Below, piece after piece: positions 51,114 through 60,736 of a stretch of 64,000 nt of DNA. The stretch comes from Cellvibrionaceae bacterium 1162T.S.0a.05. GTDB taxonomy: Bacteria > Pseudomonadota > Gammaproteobacteria > Pseudomonadales > Cellvibrionaceae. The position numbers and the translations under genes are program-made. The notes below the pieces were generated by a model that saw nothing but the letters and a program-made list of their open reading frames with translations, made no database searches and was not told the DNA's origin. Position 1 is the first letter of the stretch; each line of letters opens with the position of its first letter. The stretch is from positions 289,501 to 353,500 of the forward strand of contig LANB01000001.1 in assembly GCA_000964245.1 (NCBI GenBank), given 5' to 3'.

Positions 51114-52109
51114 ATGAATACACCTCGACTTACCGACAAATTTCAGCGCACCGTCTCCTACGTCAGACTCTCGGTGACCGACCGTTGCGATTTCCGCTGC
51201 ATCTATTGTATGGCGGAAGATATGACCTTCCTTCCACGTAAGGAAGTACTGAGCCTGGAAGAATTGGCGCGCATCGGCCAGAATTTTGTAGAACTTGGCG
51301 TCGACAAAATTCGCATCACAGGCGGAGAGCCACTCATACGCAAAGATGTTATCAAACTCTTCGAACAGTTAGGCGCGCTGCCACAATTGAAACAACTTTG
51401 CCTTACCACCAACGGTTCGCATTTGCGTCAGTATGCTCGCAAATTAAAACAGGCTGGTGTTACCAATGTGAACATCAGCCTGGATAGCCTGGACGAAGCG
51501 CGCTTTAGACAACTTACGCGCGTCGGCAAACTTGATGATGTCCTCGACGGCATTGATGCAGCCATAGAAGCAGGTTTTAAACGCATCAAAATCAATGCCG
51601 TGCTAATGCGCAACTACAATCTGGACGAAGCCCTGCCTCTTGCACGCTACGCGCTGGATCGCGGTGTCGATATCAGCTTTATTGAAGAAATGCCGCTCGG
51701 TGAAATTCAATCGCATGCGCGCAATGTGGAATTTATAAGCAGTGCCGATTTACGCAGAATACTCTCCAGTGAGTTCTCGCTTTCTGCCGATGACAACGAT
51801 ACCGGCGGTCCATCGCGTTACTGGAATGTCGAAGGCTATAAAAATAAAATTGGTTTCATATCGCCACACAGTGACAATTTTTGTGCGAGTTGCAATCGTG
51901 TCAGGGTCTCCGCTTCCGGGCGTTTGCTCTTGTGTTTGGGCAATGAACACAGTGTCGATTTACGCGCGGTACTGCGAGACAACCCGAACAATGATGACGC
52001 ATTAAAACAAAGTATTATTGCCTCCATGAATATCAAACCGGAACGTCATTATTTTGATTTGGACAGTGAACCGCAAATTGTGCGCTTTATGAATGCCACC
52101 GGCGGCTAA
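51114..52109 (+). CDS. moaA: GTP 3',8-cyclase MoaA
   Basis: 331 aa. Radical SAM site DRCDFRCIYCMAED (CxxxCxxC), GGEPL, C-terminal [4Fe-4S] cysteines FCASCNRVR ... LLLC, and the terminal Gly-Gly needed for activity. First step of molybdenum cofactor synthesis, needed by NasA encoded in the same locus. Starts 51 bp after the kinase fusion. Confidence 0.96.
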   Translation: MNTPRLTDKFQRTVSYVRLSVTDRCDFRCIYCMAEDMTFLPRKEVLSLEELARIGQNFVELGVDKIRITGGEPLIRKDVIKLFEQLGALPQLKQLCLTTNGSHLRQYARKLKQAGVTNVNISLDSLDEARFRQLTRVGKLDDVLDGIDAAIEAGFKRIKINAVLMRNYNLDEALPLARYALDRGVDISFIEEMPLGEIQSHARNVEFISSADLRRILSSEFSLSADDNDTGGPSRYWNVEGYKNKIGFISPHSDNFCASCNRVRVSASGRLLLCLGNEHSVDLRAVLRDNPNNDDALKQSIIASMNIKPERHYFDLDSEPQIVRFMNATGG

Positions 52110-52133
52110 ATTTTTTCAAGCAGGTTTACGTTT

Positions 52134-52643
52134 ATGTCAACAAAATTAAATGACTTTGTTCCTCTGAATATTTGCATACTCACGGTATCCGACACACGCG
52201 ACTTTGATAACGATACCTCCGGCCAAAAACTTGAAGACCTGCTCAAGGAAGACGGCCACATTCTCTACGAACGTAAACTGATTAAGGATGATATCTATCA
52301 CATTCGCGCAGTCATTTCGCAGTGGATTTTTAATTCCTCTGTACATGCTGTAGTGATTACCGGGGGGACTGGCTTCGCAGGCCGGGACAATACTCCGCAA
52401 GCCGTCGCACCTTTGTTTGATTCCGAAGTAGACGGTTTCGGCGAATTGTTTCGCCAACTCTCCTATCAAGAAATCGGCACATCCACTATTCAATCACGCG
52501 CCCTCGCCGGGCTGGCAAATAAAACCGTTATTTTTTGCTTACCGGGTTCGACAGGTGCGTGTGTAACATGCTGGAACGGTATTATTCGATCGCAATTGGA
52601 CGCGCGACACCGGCCCTGTAATTTTGTTGGGCAGCTGATCTAA
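52134..52643 (+). CDS. moaB: Molybdopterin adenylyltransferase-type protein MoaB
   Basis: 169 aa, the usual MoaB length. ICILTVSDTRDFDNDTSG, VVITGGTGFAGRDNTPQAV with the molybdopterin-binding TGGTG motif, and CLPGSTGACVTCWNGII near the C-terminus. Follows moaA by 24 bp. Adenylates molybdopterin, or has an equivalent role, before MoeA inserts Mo. Confidence 0.95.
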   Translation: MSTKLNDFVPLNICILTVSDTRDFDNDTSGQKLEDLLKEDGHILYERKLIKDDIYHIRAVISQWIFNSSVHAVVITGGTGFAGRDNTPQAVAPLFDSEVDGFGELFRQLSYQEIGTSTIQSRALAGLANKTVIFCLPGSTGACVTCWNGIIRSQLDARHRPCNFVGQLI

Positions 52644-52693
52644 ATTTAATTATATCGCTTACAAACAAAGTCAAAAAGACAGAGTCCAACTCA

Positions 52694-53905
52694 ATGCTTA
52701 CTATTGAAGACGCTCTTCAGGCCATATTGCAAGCTGGCGAAAAAATCGAAGAGAGTGAAAGCCTGCCTTTGCAGCAATCACTGAACCGGGTACTCGCTCA
52801 GGATCTCTTTGCCGATATTGATGTGCCTCCAGCGGCAAACAGTGCAATGGACGGTTACGCCCTTAGCGCAGCGGTCCTGAAAACAGTACCAACAACGCTC
52901 TCTGTCAGCCAACGTATCCCCGCAGGTAGTGCACCCCAAAACCATTCCAGTGGCACCGCAGCAAGAATTTTCACTGGTGGCGTCATCCCCGCTGGCGCAG
53001 ATGCTGTCGTCATGCAAGAGGATTGTGAACCCAGCGAAGACGGACTTTCAGTGTTAATCAAACACAGGGTCAAGCCAGGAGAAAATTTGCGCCCGCAGGG
53101 GCAGGATGTAAAAAAAGGCGCTCAGCTATTTACCGCTGGCCACTGCCTGCGCCCGCAGGATCTCGCGTTAATTGCCAGTGTCGGGATTGCGGAAGTAAGC
53201 TGTGTGAGAAAACCACGCGTTGCACTTTTAGGTACCGGTGATGAACTTGTAGAACCCGGCCAGCCCCTGAAGAGCGGTCAGATATACAACTCCAATAAAT
53301 TCATGCTGGCGGCCATGATTGAGAAGCTGGGCTGCGAAGTGAAAGTGCATAGCGGCAGTGTTGCAGATAAGCTCGAAACCACGGTTCAGGCTTTGCAGCA
53401 GGCCGCAGTAAATTGCGACCTGATCATAAGCACTGGCGGCGTGTCTGTGGGAGAAGAAGACTATATAAAGCCGGCGATGGCGCAGTTGGGTGAAATTTCC
53501 AACTGGAAGATCAAACTGAAACCGGGCAAACCTCTGGCCTTTGGCCGAATCGGGCACACATTGATGCTAGGCCTACCGGGCAACCCGGTTTCATCCTTTG
53601 TCACCTTTTTGCTTTTCACTGCGCCTCTCCTAAGGCTAATGCAAGGACTGCAAAAACACCGAGTAAGCGCTAGAATCTACCCTCTCGGCTTCGATCTGGA
53701 TAAACCGCGCCAGCGACCAGAATACTTACGCGTTCGCATTGAGGGCGGTAAAGCACAAAAATTCACCAATCAAAGTTCCGGTGTTTTGGCCTCAACAGTC
53801 TGGGCCGATGCCCTCGCCTTGATTCCCGAGGATTGCTGCTTGTCTGAAGGTGACGATGTTGAAGTCTTTTTCCTTAACGAATTAATGAGCCAGCAACTAA
53901 ATTAG
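52694..53905 (+). CDS. moeA: Molybdopterin molybdotransferase MoeA
   Basis: 403 aa. PPAANSAMDGYAL, RIFTGGVIPAGADAVVMQED, LRPQGQDVKKG, STGGVSVGEEDYIKP and LGLPGNPVSSFV are conserved MoeA motifs. Inserts molybdate into adenylated molybdopterin. Third Mo-cofactor gene in the row; 50 bp after moaB. Confidence 0.96.
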   Translation: MLTIEDALQAILQAGEKIEESESLPLQQSLNRVLAQDLFADIDVPPAANSAMDGYALSAAVLKTVPTTLSVSQRIPAGSAPQNHSSGTAARIFTGGVIPAGADAVVMQEDCEPSEDGLSVLIKHRVKPGENLRPQGQDVKKGAQLFTAGHCLRPQDLALIASVGIAEVSCVRKPRVALLGTGDELVEPGQPLKSGQIYNSNKFMLAAMIEKLGCEVKVHSGSVADKLETTVQALQQAAVNCDLIISTGGVSVGEEDYIKPAMAQLGEISNWKIKLKPGKPLAFGRIGHTLMLGLPGNPVSSFVTFLLFTAPLLRLMQGLQKHRVSARIYPLGFDLDKPRQRPEYLRVRIEGGKAQKFTNQSSGVLASTVWADALALIPEDCCLSEGDDVEVFFLNELMSQQLN

Positions 53906-53918
53906 GGGGCCAGCAACA

Positions 53919-54215
53919 ATGAGCAATCAAAAAACCGAAATTGAAGCCGCTGCCTTTCGCCGCTTGCTTGCACACCTGGATAACCGCAAGGATGTGCAAA
54001 ACATTGACCTTATGAACCTTGCGGGCTTTTGCCGCAACTGCCTGTCGAAATGGTATCGCTCTGCTGCCGAGGAGCGTGGCATTGAAATCGATTATGACCG
54101 GGCACGCGAAATTGTTTATGGCATGCCCTACGAGGAATGGAAGGAACGTTTCCAGAAACCTGCCACACCCGAACAAAAAGCGGCTTTTGAACAGCAAAAA
54201 ACCAGGGAAGGATAA
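53919..54215 (+). CDS. DUF1244 protein
   Basis: 98 aa. Matches DUF1244 throughout: AFRRLLAHLDNRKDVQNIDL, MNLAGFCRNCLSKWY, AREIVYGMPYEEWK. Conserved small cytosolic protein without established function. Starts 13 bp after moeA, so read with the molybdenum genes. Confidence 0.92.
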   Translation: MSNQKTEIEAAAFRRLLAHLDNRKDVQNIDLMNLAGFCRNCLSKWYRSAAEERGIEIDYDRAREIVYGMPYEEWKERFQKPATPEQKAAFEQQKTREG

Positions 54216-54319
54216 GGCGCCCTGTGAATAGACCAAGCCGCTTCGATGGGGGAATGGTAGAATAAGCCGCCTTTAATTTTAGCTGGTCAGTCGCGACAAC
54301 TGTTCCTATATTTATCTCT

Positions 54320-57300
54320 ATGATTCCACGCCTCGACAACAGCGCTTCTCTGGAAGCCCTCTACCTCGAATTTCTCGAAGCTTTGAAACAAAAGGGCTTT
54401 GACGGCGATATTCAGTTTTCTGAAGGCAAACGCAGTGTTGCCTCGACAGATAATTCCATTTACCAGGTACAGCCCCAAGGGCTGCTCTACCCGCGACATC
54501 GCGAGGATCTGATTTCCCTCTGTGAATTGCTCAGTGACGACCGCTTTCACGAGGTTGTGGTCGCCGCGCGCGGTGGCGGCACCGGCACCAATGCACAATC
54601 CTTGACGGATGGGCTTGTTGTCGACATCAGCAAGTACATGAATGAGATTCTGGAAATCAATGCAGAAGAGCAATGGGTGCGAGTGCAATCCGGTGTAGTC
54701 AAGGATCAGCTCAATGCGGCGCTCTTACCCCATGGATTATTCTTTGCCCCGGAGTTGTCTACGAGTAATCGCGCCACTATTGGCGGGATGATCAATACCG
54801 ATGCGTCCGGCCAGGGTTCCTGTCTTTATGGTAAAACACGCGATCACGTCCTCGAACTGGAAAGTGTGTTGCTCGATGGCACCTGTCTTCGCAGCGGTCC
54901 CATTTCCGATTCTGAGCTTGAAAGCGCAAAGACAGCAGACAACCGCAGCGCAAAAATCTTCAAGGTTCTGGAAAACATTCACGCGGAGTTTTCTGATTTA
55001 ATCACCGAGGTATTCCCGAAATTAAATCGCTGCCTTACAGGTTACGATCTCGCGCATATTCGCGACGATGAGGGCCGCCTGAATTTAAACAATATCTTAT
55101 GTGGCAGTGAAGGCACACTGGGGTTTATTTCTGAAGCCAAATTAAATGTGCTGCGGATTCCCAAATGCAGTGCATTGGTAATTGTAAAATACGATAACTT
55201 CCAAAGTTCGCTGCAAGACGCCACTCAGTTAATGGAAGCCGGGCCAACATCCATTGAAACGATTGATTCCAAAGTACTCAACCTGGCGATGGATGATTTT
55301 ATTTGGCACCAGGTTGAAGCGTTTTTTCCAGAAACCGACACTCGCCTTCAAGGTATAAACCTCGTCGAATACACCGCCGAAAGCGACGCCGAACTCGAAC
55401 AAAAAATTGCGGTGCTTACAGCAAGTTTACAAAACGAAGCCGACGACGCATCCAACGGCCGTATTGGTTATTCGCTCGCATTCGGCAATGAAGCCGTGAA
55501 TAAAATCTGGGCCATGCGCAAGCGCGCGGTTGGCCTCCTCGGAAATGTACAAGGTGAAAAACGCCCTGTTCCCTTTGTTGAGGATACCGCTGTGCCACCT
55601 GAGCATCTCGCAGATTTTATAATGGAATTTCGCGAAATTCTCGATGCTTACAATCTTGACTACGGCATGTTTGGCCATGTCGATGCCGGTGTTTTACATG
55701 TCCGTCCGGCGCTGGATATGAAGGACCCACAACAGGAAGAAATTGCCTGGGAAATTTCGGACCGTGTTGCCGATTTGTGTTTGCAATACCACGGTCTTTT
55801 ATGGGGCGAACATGGTAAAGGCGTACGCTCTGAATACGCCATTAAATTTTTTGGCCCACTCTACCCGCAATTGCAACGTATCAAGCGGGCATTTGACCCT
55901 TACAACCAATTAAACCCGGGCAAAATTGCTACGCCCGATGCAACCATTGAATTGCTCAAAATTGATGAAGTGCCCACACGGGGACAACAGGATCGCAATA
56001 TAAGTGCAGCGAATTGGGCGCAATTTAGCGAAGCGGTGTACTGTAATGGTAACGGCGCGTGTTTTAACTGGAACCCCGACGATGCAATGTGCCCGTCCTG
56101 GAAAGCCACGCGCGAACGCGCCTATTCCCCAAAGGGGCGTGCAAGTTTAATCAAGTATTGGCTGCAGCATTTATCTTACAGCCAACAGGATCTCTCTTCG
56201 CTAATGTTTGAAGGGCGCCTTGCGGCAATTTTTAGATGGCCACGAAAGTTTTTACATTCTTTAAGCAACAAACCTGATCTGTCGCACGAAGTATACGATT
56301 CCATGGCGGCATGCCTTGCCTGCAAAAGCTGCAGCGGGCAATGCCCCATCAAGGTGGACGTACCAGAGTTTCGCAGTAAATTTCTTGCAGCTTATCACAC
56401 GCGCTATAACCGCCCGTTGAAAGACTACCTGGTTGGTATGCTTGAATCCTTGTTGCCACTGGCAGCCATATTCCCGGCGGTTTACAACTTTTTTATGCGT
56501 TTCGGCCCCGTCGAATGGTTACTCAAGCACGTTGTGGGTTTTGTTGATGGCCCATTACTGACAGGAAAAAAACTAACACTTCCAATTGCCACAGAAAAAA
56601 AATTACATGCCATGGAAGAAGAGCAGCGCGCAAAAGTTGTCGTGATTGTTCAGGATGCCTTTACCCGATATTTTGAAACCCAACTGGTCAACGATGTCGC
56701 TGAGCTCCTGGAATTACTCGGCTACACCCCCATGCTCGCGCCTTATAAAGCCAATGGCAAACCACAACATGTACACGGTTTTCTGCGCGCATTTTCACGC
56801 ACGGCAAAAATAAACACGCAAATGCTCAATCGCTTAAGCGCCACCGGGGTTCCACTGGTCGGTATCGACCCGTCGATGACATTGACTTATCGTGGCGAAT
56901 ATAAAAAATATTTAAAGGGTGAAAACGCACCCGAGGTTCTCTTGTTACAAGAATGGCTGAGCCAACAGGACGCCGTTTTACAAAACCTTGAAAAACCCTC
57001 TGCTACACTCAGCTATACCCTACTGCCGCATTGTACGGAAGCAAGTAATGCTGCTGGCAGTTTGGCATTGTGGAAGAAAATCTTTGCTGCTTTCGGCCAA
57101 CAATTGGAAATAAAAAATGTAGGATGCTGCGGCATGTCGGGCACCTATGGCCACGAAAGTCGCAATCGTGAAACCTCGACAAAAATTTATAACATGAGCT
57201 GGCAACCCACTTTAAACAACACGAATAATAAAGCGCATATTCTCGCGACCGGCTATTCCTGCCGCAGCCAGGTAAAACGCGAAAGTGAGCAGCAACTCAA

Positions 57301-57415
57301 TCACCCTGCACAGGTTCTTCTCAAAACCCTGAAGCACAGTGACTCTGTACACAGCAAATCCGAACACAGCAAATCTGAACACAGCAATACTGAGTACAAC
57401 GATCAGGCTGTGTAA
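54320..57415 (+). CDS. FAD-linked oxidase with FeS domain (YdiJ family; D-2-hydroxyacid dehydrogenase)
   Basis: 1031 aa. FAD_binding_4 domain about 40-210 (VVAARGGGTGTNAQSL, TIGGMINTDASGQGS), FAD-oxidase C-terminal domain to about 540 (WGEHGKGVRSEYAIKFFGP), [4Fe-4S] site CLACKSCSGQCPIKVD near 660-675, and C-terminal CCG-type motifs (GCCGMSGTYGHES). This is the YdiJ architecture; characterised members oxidise D-2-hydroxyglutarate or D-lactate. The last 25 residues are an unusual tail of HSKSE repeats. Monocistronic, constitutive-looking context. Confidence 0.92.
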   Translation: MIPRLDNSASLEALYLEFLEALKQKGFDGDIQFSEGKRSVASTDNSIYQVQPQGLLYPRHREDLISLCELLSDDRFHEVVVAARGGGTGTNAQSLTDGLVVDISKYMNEILEINAEEQWVRVQSGVVKDQLNAALLPHGLFFAPELSTSNRATIGGMINTDASGQGSCLYGKTRDHVLELESVLLDGTCLRSGPISDSELESAKTADNRSAKIFKVLENIHAEFSDLITEVFPKLNRCLTGYDLAHIRDDEGRLNLNNILCGSEGTLGFISEAKLNVLRIPKCSALVIVKYDNFQSSLQDATQLMEAGPTSIETIDSKVLNLAMDDFIWHQVEAFFPETDTRLQGINLVEYTAESDAELEQKIAVLTASLQNEADDASNGRIGYSLAFGNEAVNKIWAMRKRAVGLLGNVQGEKRPVPFVEDTAVPPEHLADFIMEFREILDAYNLDYGMFGHVDAGVLHVRPALDMKDPQQEEIAWEISDRVADLCLQYHGLLWGEHGKGVRSEYAIKFFGPLYPQLQRIKRAFDPYNQLNPGKIATPDATIELLKIDEVPTRGQQDRNISAANWAQFSEAVYCNGNGACFNWNPDDAMCPSWKATRERAYSPKGRASLIKYWLQHLSYSQQDLSSLMFEGRLAAIFRWPRKFLHSLSNKPDLSHEVYDSMAACLACKSCSGQCPIKVDVPEFRSKFLAAYHTRYNRPLKDYLVGMLESLLPLAAIFPAVYNFFMRFGPVEWLLKHVVGFVDGPLLTGKKLTLPIATEKKLHAMEEEQRAKVVVIVQDAFTRYFETQLVNDVAELLELLGYTPMLAPYKANGKPQHVHGFLRAFSRTAKINTQMLNRLSATGVPLVGIDPSMTLTYRGEYKKYLKGENAPEVLLLQEWLSQQDAVLQNLEKPSATLSYTLLPHCTEASNAAGSLALWKKIFAAFGQQLEIKNVGCCGMSGTYGHESRNRETSTKIYNMSWQPTLNNTNNKAHILATGYSCRSQVKRESEQQLNHPAQVLLKTLKHSDSVHSKSEHSKSEHSNTEYNDQAV

Positions 57416-57512
57416 CAAGGTCCTGATTAAAAATATCCTGACGTAAAACACATTCCAGGCTTGTCCAAATAATAATTCCGAGCCTTGGAACTGAAGAAAA
57501 AAGGAAAATACT

Positions 57513-59690
57513 ATGAAGTATCTGACATGCCTGCGCACGCTACTCTTTATGGCAACGTTAATAAGCTCCGCGGTTTACGCAGTAGCGCCGACGTTTCCCG
57601 ACGGGGATGACGGCTACCGGCTGTGGTTGAAATACGACAGTCTTGAAAAAAGCCAGAGTAAAAAAATTCACCGAGAAATAAAAAGCTGGCATGTCGCCGG
57701 CGACAGTGCGACATCAGCAGTTATTCGCAAGGAATTGCACATGGCTCTCGAAGGCCTTGTTGGCGGCATCGCTGAAAACGAAAGGTCTTTTGGTAAGCGC
57801 TCCTTACTGCTTGCAACACCAGAGCAGGTTCCCGCTCTTGCCGAGCATATCGACAGTGAATCACTGGGCGATGAAGGCTATACCATTAAAAACCTGAAGC
57901 TTGACGGCAAAGCGCTGACAGTTATCGCTGCAAACACCGATGTTGCGCTGCTCTATGGTACTTTTGATTTTTTGAGACAACTGCAACTTGGTAAAACACC
58001 GGGTGAACTGGACCTTGTTTCTGTCCCACGTATTGATGTCAGAACCCTGAACCATTGGGACAATCTGGATCGCCATGTCGAACGCGGGTACTCCGGCTCT
58101 TCAATTTGGGATTGGCACAAACTACCGGAATATGTGTACCCACACTACTACGACTACGCGCGCGCAAACGCCTCCCTCGGTATCAACGGCACTGTGCTCA
58201 ATAATGTGAATGCTAATGCCCTGGTCATTACACCGCATTACCTGGAAAAAGTGAAAGCCCTCGCCGATGTCTTCCGCCCCTATGGAATTAAAGTTTATGT
58301 CTCGGTGAAGTTTTCCTCACCGCAATTGATCGGCGGCCTAAAAACTTCTGACCCACTCGACCCCGCAGTGCAGCAATGGTGGAAAGACAAAGCTGACGAA
58401 ATTTACGACATCATTCCCGACTTTGGCGGCTTCCTGGTTAAAGCCAATTCAGAAGGCCAACCGGGCCCAGGCGATTTCGGTCGCACCCACGCAGAAGGGG
58501 CTAACATGTTGGCAGATGCCCTTGCACCACACGGCGGCATCGTCATGTGGCGCGCCTTTGTTTACGCACATGACAAAAATGAAGAGCGTTCAAAACAAGC
58601 GTATTCAGAATTCAAACCGCTCGACGGCAAGTTCCGCAAAAATATTTTAGTGCAAGTTAAAAACGGCCCCATTGATTTCCAACCGCGTGAGCCTTTTAGC
58701 CCGCTGTTTGGCGCCACACCGCAGACTCCGATGATGATGGAATTCCAGGTTACCATGGAATACCTCGGCTTCAGCACGCACATGGTCTATCTCGGCACGA
58801 TGTACGAAGAAGCACTGCAAGCAGAAACCTATGCAAAAGGCGAAGGCTCAACCGTTGCCAGGGTTGTTGACGGTTCGCTTTTTAATAACAGTATTTCCGG
58901 CATGGCTGGCGTCGCCAATATCGGCACTGACCGCAATTGGACGGGCCACCCCATCTTGCAATCCAACTGGTATGTGTTTGGCCGTATGGCCTGGGACCCT
59001 GACGCCCGTGCTGACGTCATTGCTGATGAATGGATTCGCCAAACCCTCACGCGCGAGAAAAAAGTTGTTGCGAGTATCAAGGATATGATGATGCGATCGC
59101 GTGAAATGACGGTCGACTACATGACACCTTTGGGCCTGCATCATTTGATGGCAACCGGGCATCACTATGGTCCTGGCCCCTGGGTAGATAATCTCGGTCG
59201 CGACGACTGGAACCCGACGTATTACCATCGCGCAGATAAAAACGGCATCGGCCTTGACCGTTCACCGAGTGGAGAAAATGCAGTTGAACAGTACTTCTCG
59301 CCGCTGAAAGAACAGTTCGCTAAACCAGAAACCACGCCCGAAGAATTTTTACTCTGGTTCCATCACTTACCCTGGGACTACAAAATAAAATCAACAGGCC
59401 GTACGCTTTGGGACGAGTTAGTGCACCGTTATTATCAAGGCGCAGAAGACGTTAAAGCGATGGCCGCACAGTGGGATACACTTGAAGGCAAAATTGATCC
59501 ACTGCAATTCAAGCAAGTTCAAATGGCTTTAGATATTCATGTTAAAGAAGCGTACTGGTGGCGCAACGCCTGCGTATTGTATTTTCAGACTTTTTCTAAA
59601 AGGCCTATTCCAGACGGTCTCGAAAAGCCTGAAGGCAGTCTTGAAGAGTATAAGGCAATGGAATTTCCCTATGCGCCCGGTCGCGGTTAA
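57513..59690 (+). CDS. GH67 alpha-glucuronidase
   Basis: 725 aa with an N-terminal signal peptide ending near YAVA, so periplasmic or secreted. Full GH67 layout: N-terminal beta domain, (beta/alpha)8 barrel (about 145-470) with VKANSEGQPGPGDFGRTHAE (acid Glu), GPIDFQPREPFSPLFG and MMMEFQVTMEYLGFSTHM (base residues), and a helical C-terminal domain. Removes 4-O-methyl-glucuronic acid from the non-reducing end of xylo-oligosaccharides, as Cellvibrio GlcA67A does. Ends at a bidirectional terminator. Confidence 0.96.
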   Translation: MKYLTCLRTLLFMATLISSAVYAVAPTFPDGDDGYRLWLKYDSLEKSQSKKIHREIKSWHVAGDSATSAVIRKELHMALEGLVGGIAENERSFGKRSLLLATPEQVPALAEHIDSESLGDEGYTIKNLKLDGKALTVIAANTDVALLYGTFDFLRQLQLGKTPGELDLVSVPRIDVRTLNHWDNLDRHVERGYSGSSIWDWHKLPEYVYPHYYDYARANASLGINGTVLNNVNANALVITPHYLEKVKALADVFRPYGIKVYVSVKFSSPQLIGGLKTSDPLDPAVQQWWKDKADEIYDIIPDFGGFLVKANSEGQPGPGDFGRTHAEGANMLADALAPHGGIVMWRAFVYAHDKNEERSKQAYSEFKPLDGKFRKNILVQVKNGPIDFQPREPFSPLFGATPQTPMMMEFQVTMEYLGFSTHMVYLGTMYEEALQAETYAKGEGSTVARVVDGSLFNNSISGMAGVANIGTDRNWTGHPILQSNWYVFGRMAWDPDARADVIADEWIRQTLTREKKVVASIKDMMMRSREMTVDYMTPLGLHHLMATGHHYGPGPWVDNLGRDDWNPTYYHRADKNGIGLDRSPSGENAVEQYFSPLKEQFAKPETTPEEFLLWFHHLPWDYKIKSTGRTLWDELVHRYYQGAEDVKAMAAQWDTLEGKIDPLQFKQVQMALDIHVKEAYWWRNACVLYFQTFSKRPIPDGLEKPEGSLEEYKAMEFPYAPGRG

Positions 59691-59730
59691 GCTTTGCTGG
59701 CCTCTATTTTGAAGATGCAACAAATACAAC

Positions 59731-59760
59731 AAAAAACGGGAGCTCAGGCTCCCGTTTTTT
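59731..59760. terminator. Bidirectional terminator between GH67 and ROK kinase genes
   Basis: AAAAAACGGGAGC-TCAG-GCTCCCGTTTTTT, perfect stem with A/T runs on both sides. Confidence 0.92.
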
Positions 59761-59763
59761 GTT

Positions 59764-60651
59764 TCAAAGATTAGACACTTGCCGCCTGATCAACTCCCAG
59801 GCGCCAACAATTCCTGAGTGGTTTTCCAAAGCGGGCGCAACAATAAAGGTTTCAAGATTGTTCAACGCCGCATACTGCATGTATCCCTGAAAATGCTGAG
59901 CAAAAGCGTGTCGAACTTTTTGCAGTAGCCCTTCCATTTGCATCACACCGCCACCGAAAATCACGCGCTGTGGAGCAAAACTGCAAACAACACTGCACAG
60001 AGCTGCCCCCATATACCAGGCTTGAAGTTCCCATGCCGGATGATCTGGCGGCAAGTCATTACTGCTGCAGGCCCAACGCTCACTGATCGCGGGACCACAA
60101 GCAAGGCCTTCAAAACAACGGTCTGCATGATAAGGGCAATGCCCCTGGTATTTATCGTCAGGGTGCTTGGGCAAGAGAATGTGACCCAACTCGGTGTGCA
60201 TGCCGCCATGGATGAATTGCGAGTTAGCGATAACACCACCGCCCACACCGGTACCCACCGTAAAATAAACAAAGTTATCGAGCCCCTGCGCTGCACCGTG
60301 CATCGCTTCACCCAGTGCTGCGGCATTCACATCGGTATCAAACGCGAGAGGCAGCGTTTCGTCATTCAGCTTCTCACGCAGGCTTGCCAGCAACGCGGTG
60401 TGTCCCCAGTCAGGCTTGGGTGTGGAAGTAATGTAACCGTAAGTCGATGATTTACAATCGAGATCAACCGGCCCGAATGATCCAATGCCTATGCCTTGAA
60501 GAGAACCCAAATGCGGCTTATAGAAATCAGCAACACGCTCCAGCGTTTCGGCGGGTGTGCGTGTTGGGATGGAGACAGTCTTCAAAGCGTCAGGCGAACT
60601 GCCAACTGCACAAACAAACTTCGTCCCGCCTGCTTCGATGGCTCCAAACAT
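59764..60651 (-). CDS. ROK-family sugar kinase (fructokinase/mannokinase type)
   Basis: 295 aa. N-terminal phosphate loop AIEAGGTKFVCAVG, catalytic Asp in FDTDVNAAALGEA, GTGVGGGVI, and the ROK zinc motif region GHILL ... GHCPYHADRCFEGLACGPAI, as in ScrK/GmuE fructo- and mannokinases. Phosphorylates a hexose with ATP in the cytosol. Convergent with the GH67 gene. Confidence 0.92.
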   Translation of the reverse strand: MFGAIEAGGTKFVCAVGSSPDALKTVSIPTRTPAETLERVADFYKPHLGSLQGIGIGSFGPVDLDCKSSTYGYITSTPKPDWGHTALLASLREKLNDETLPLAFDTDVNAAALGEAMHGAAQGLDNFVYFTVGTGVGGGVIANSQFIHGGMHTELGHILLPKHPDDKYQGHCPYHADRCFEGLACGPAISERWACSSNDLPPDHPAWELQAWYMGAALCSVVCSFAPQRVIFGGGVMQMEGLLQKVRHAFAQHFQGYMQYAALNNLETFIVAPALENHSGIVGAWELIRRQVSNL

Positions 60652-60688
60652 GTCCTGACGCTCCGGCTAAAAACTTCAAGCCTAAACG

Positions 60689-60716
60689 AAAAAGGGCTGC
60701 GAATGCAGCCCTTTCG
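60689..60716 (-). terminator. Terminator of the PEP-CTERM gene
   Basis: AAAGGGCTGC-GAAT-GCAGCCCTTT stem; on the minus strand it is followed by TTCG and further T-rich sequence, 21 bp after the stop codon. Confidence 0.8.
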
Positions 60717-60736
60717 AAAAAATATGTTAGTGCAAT

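Noticed and set aside
54010-54339. Antisense frame opposite the DUF1244 gene
   Set aside because: Opposite strand of a well-supported gene; no family resemblance.
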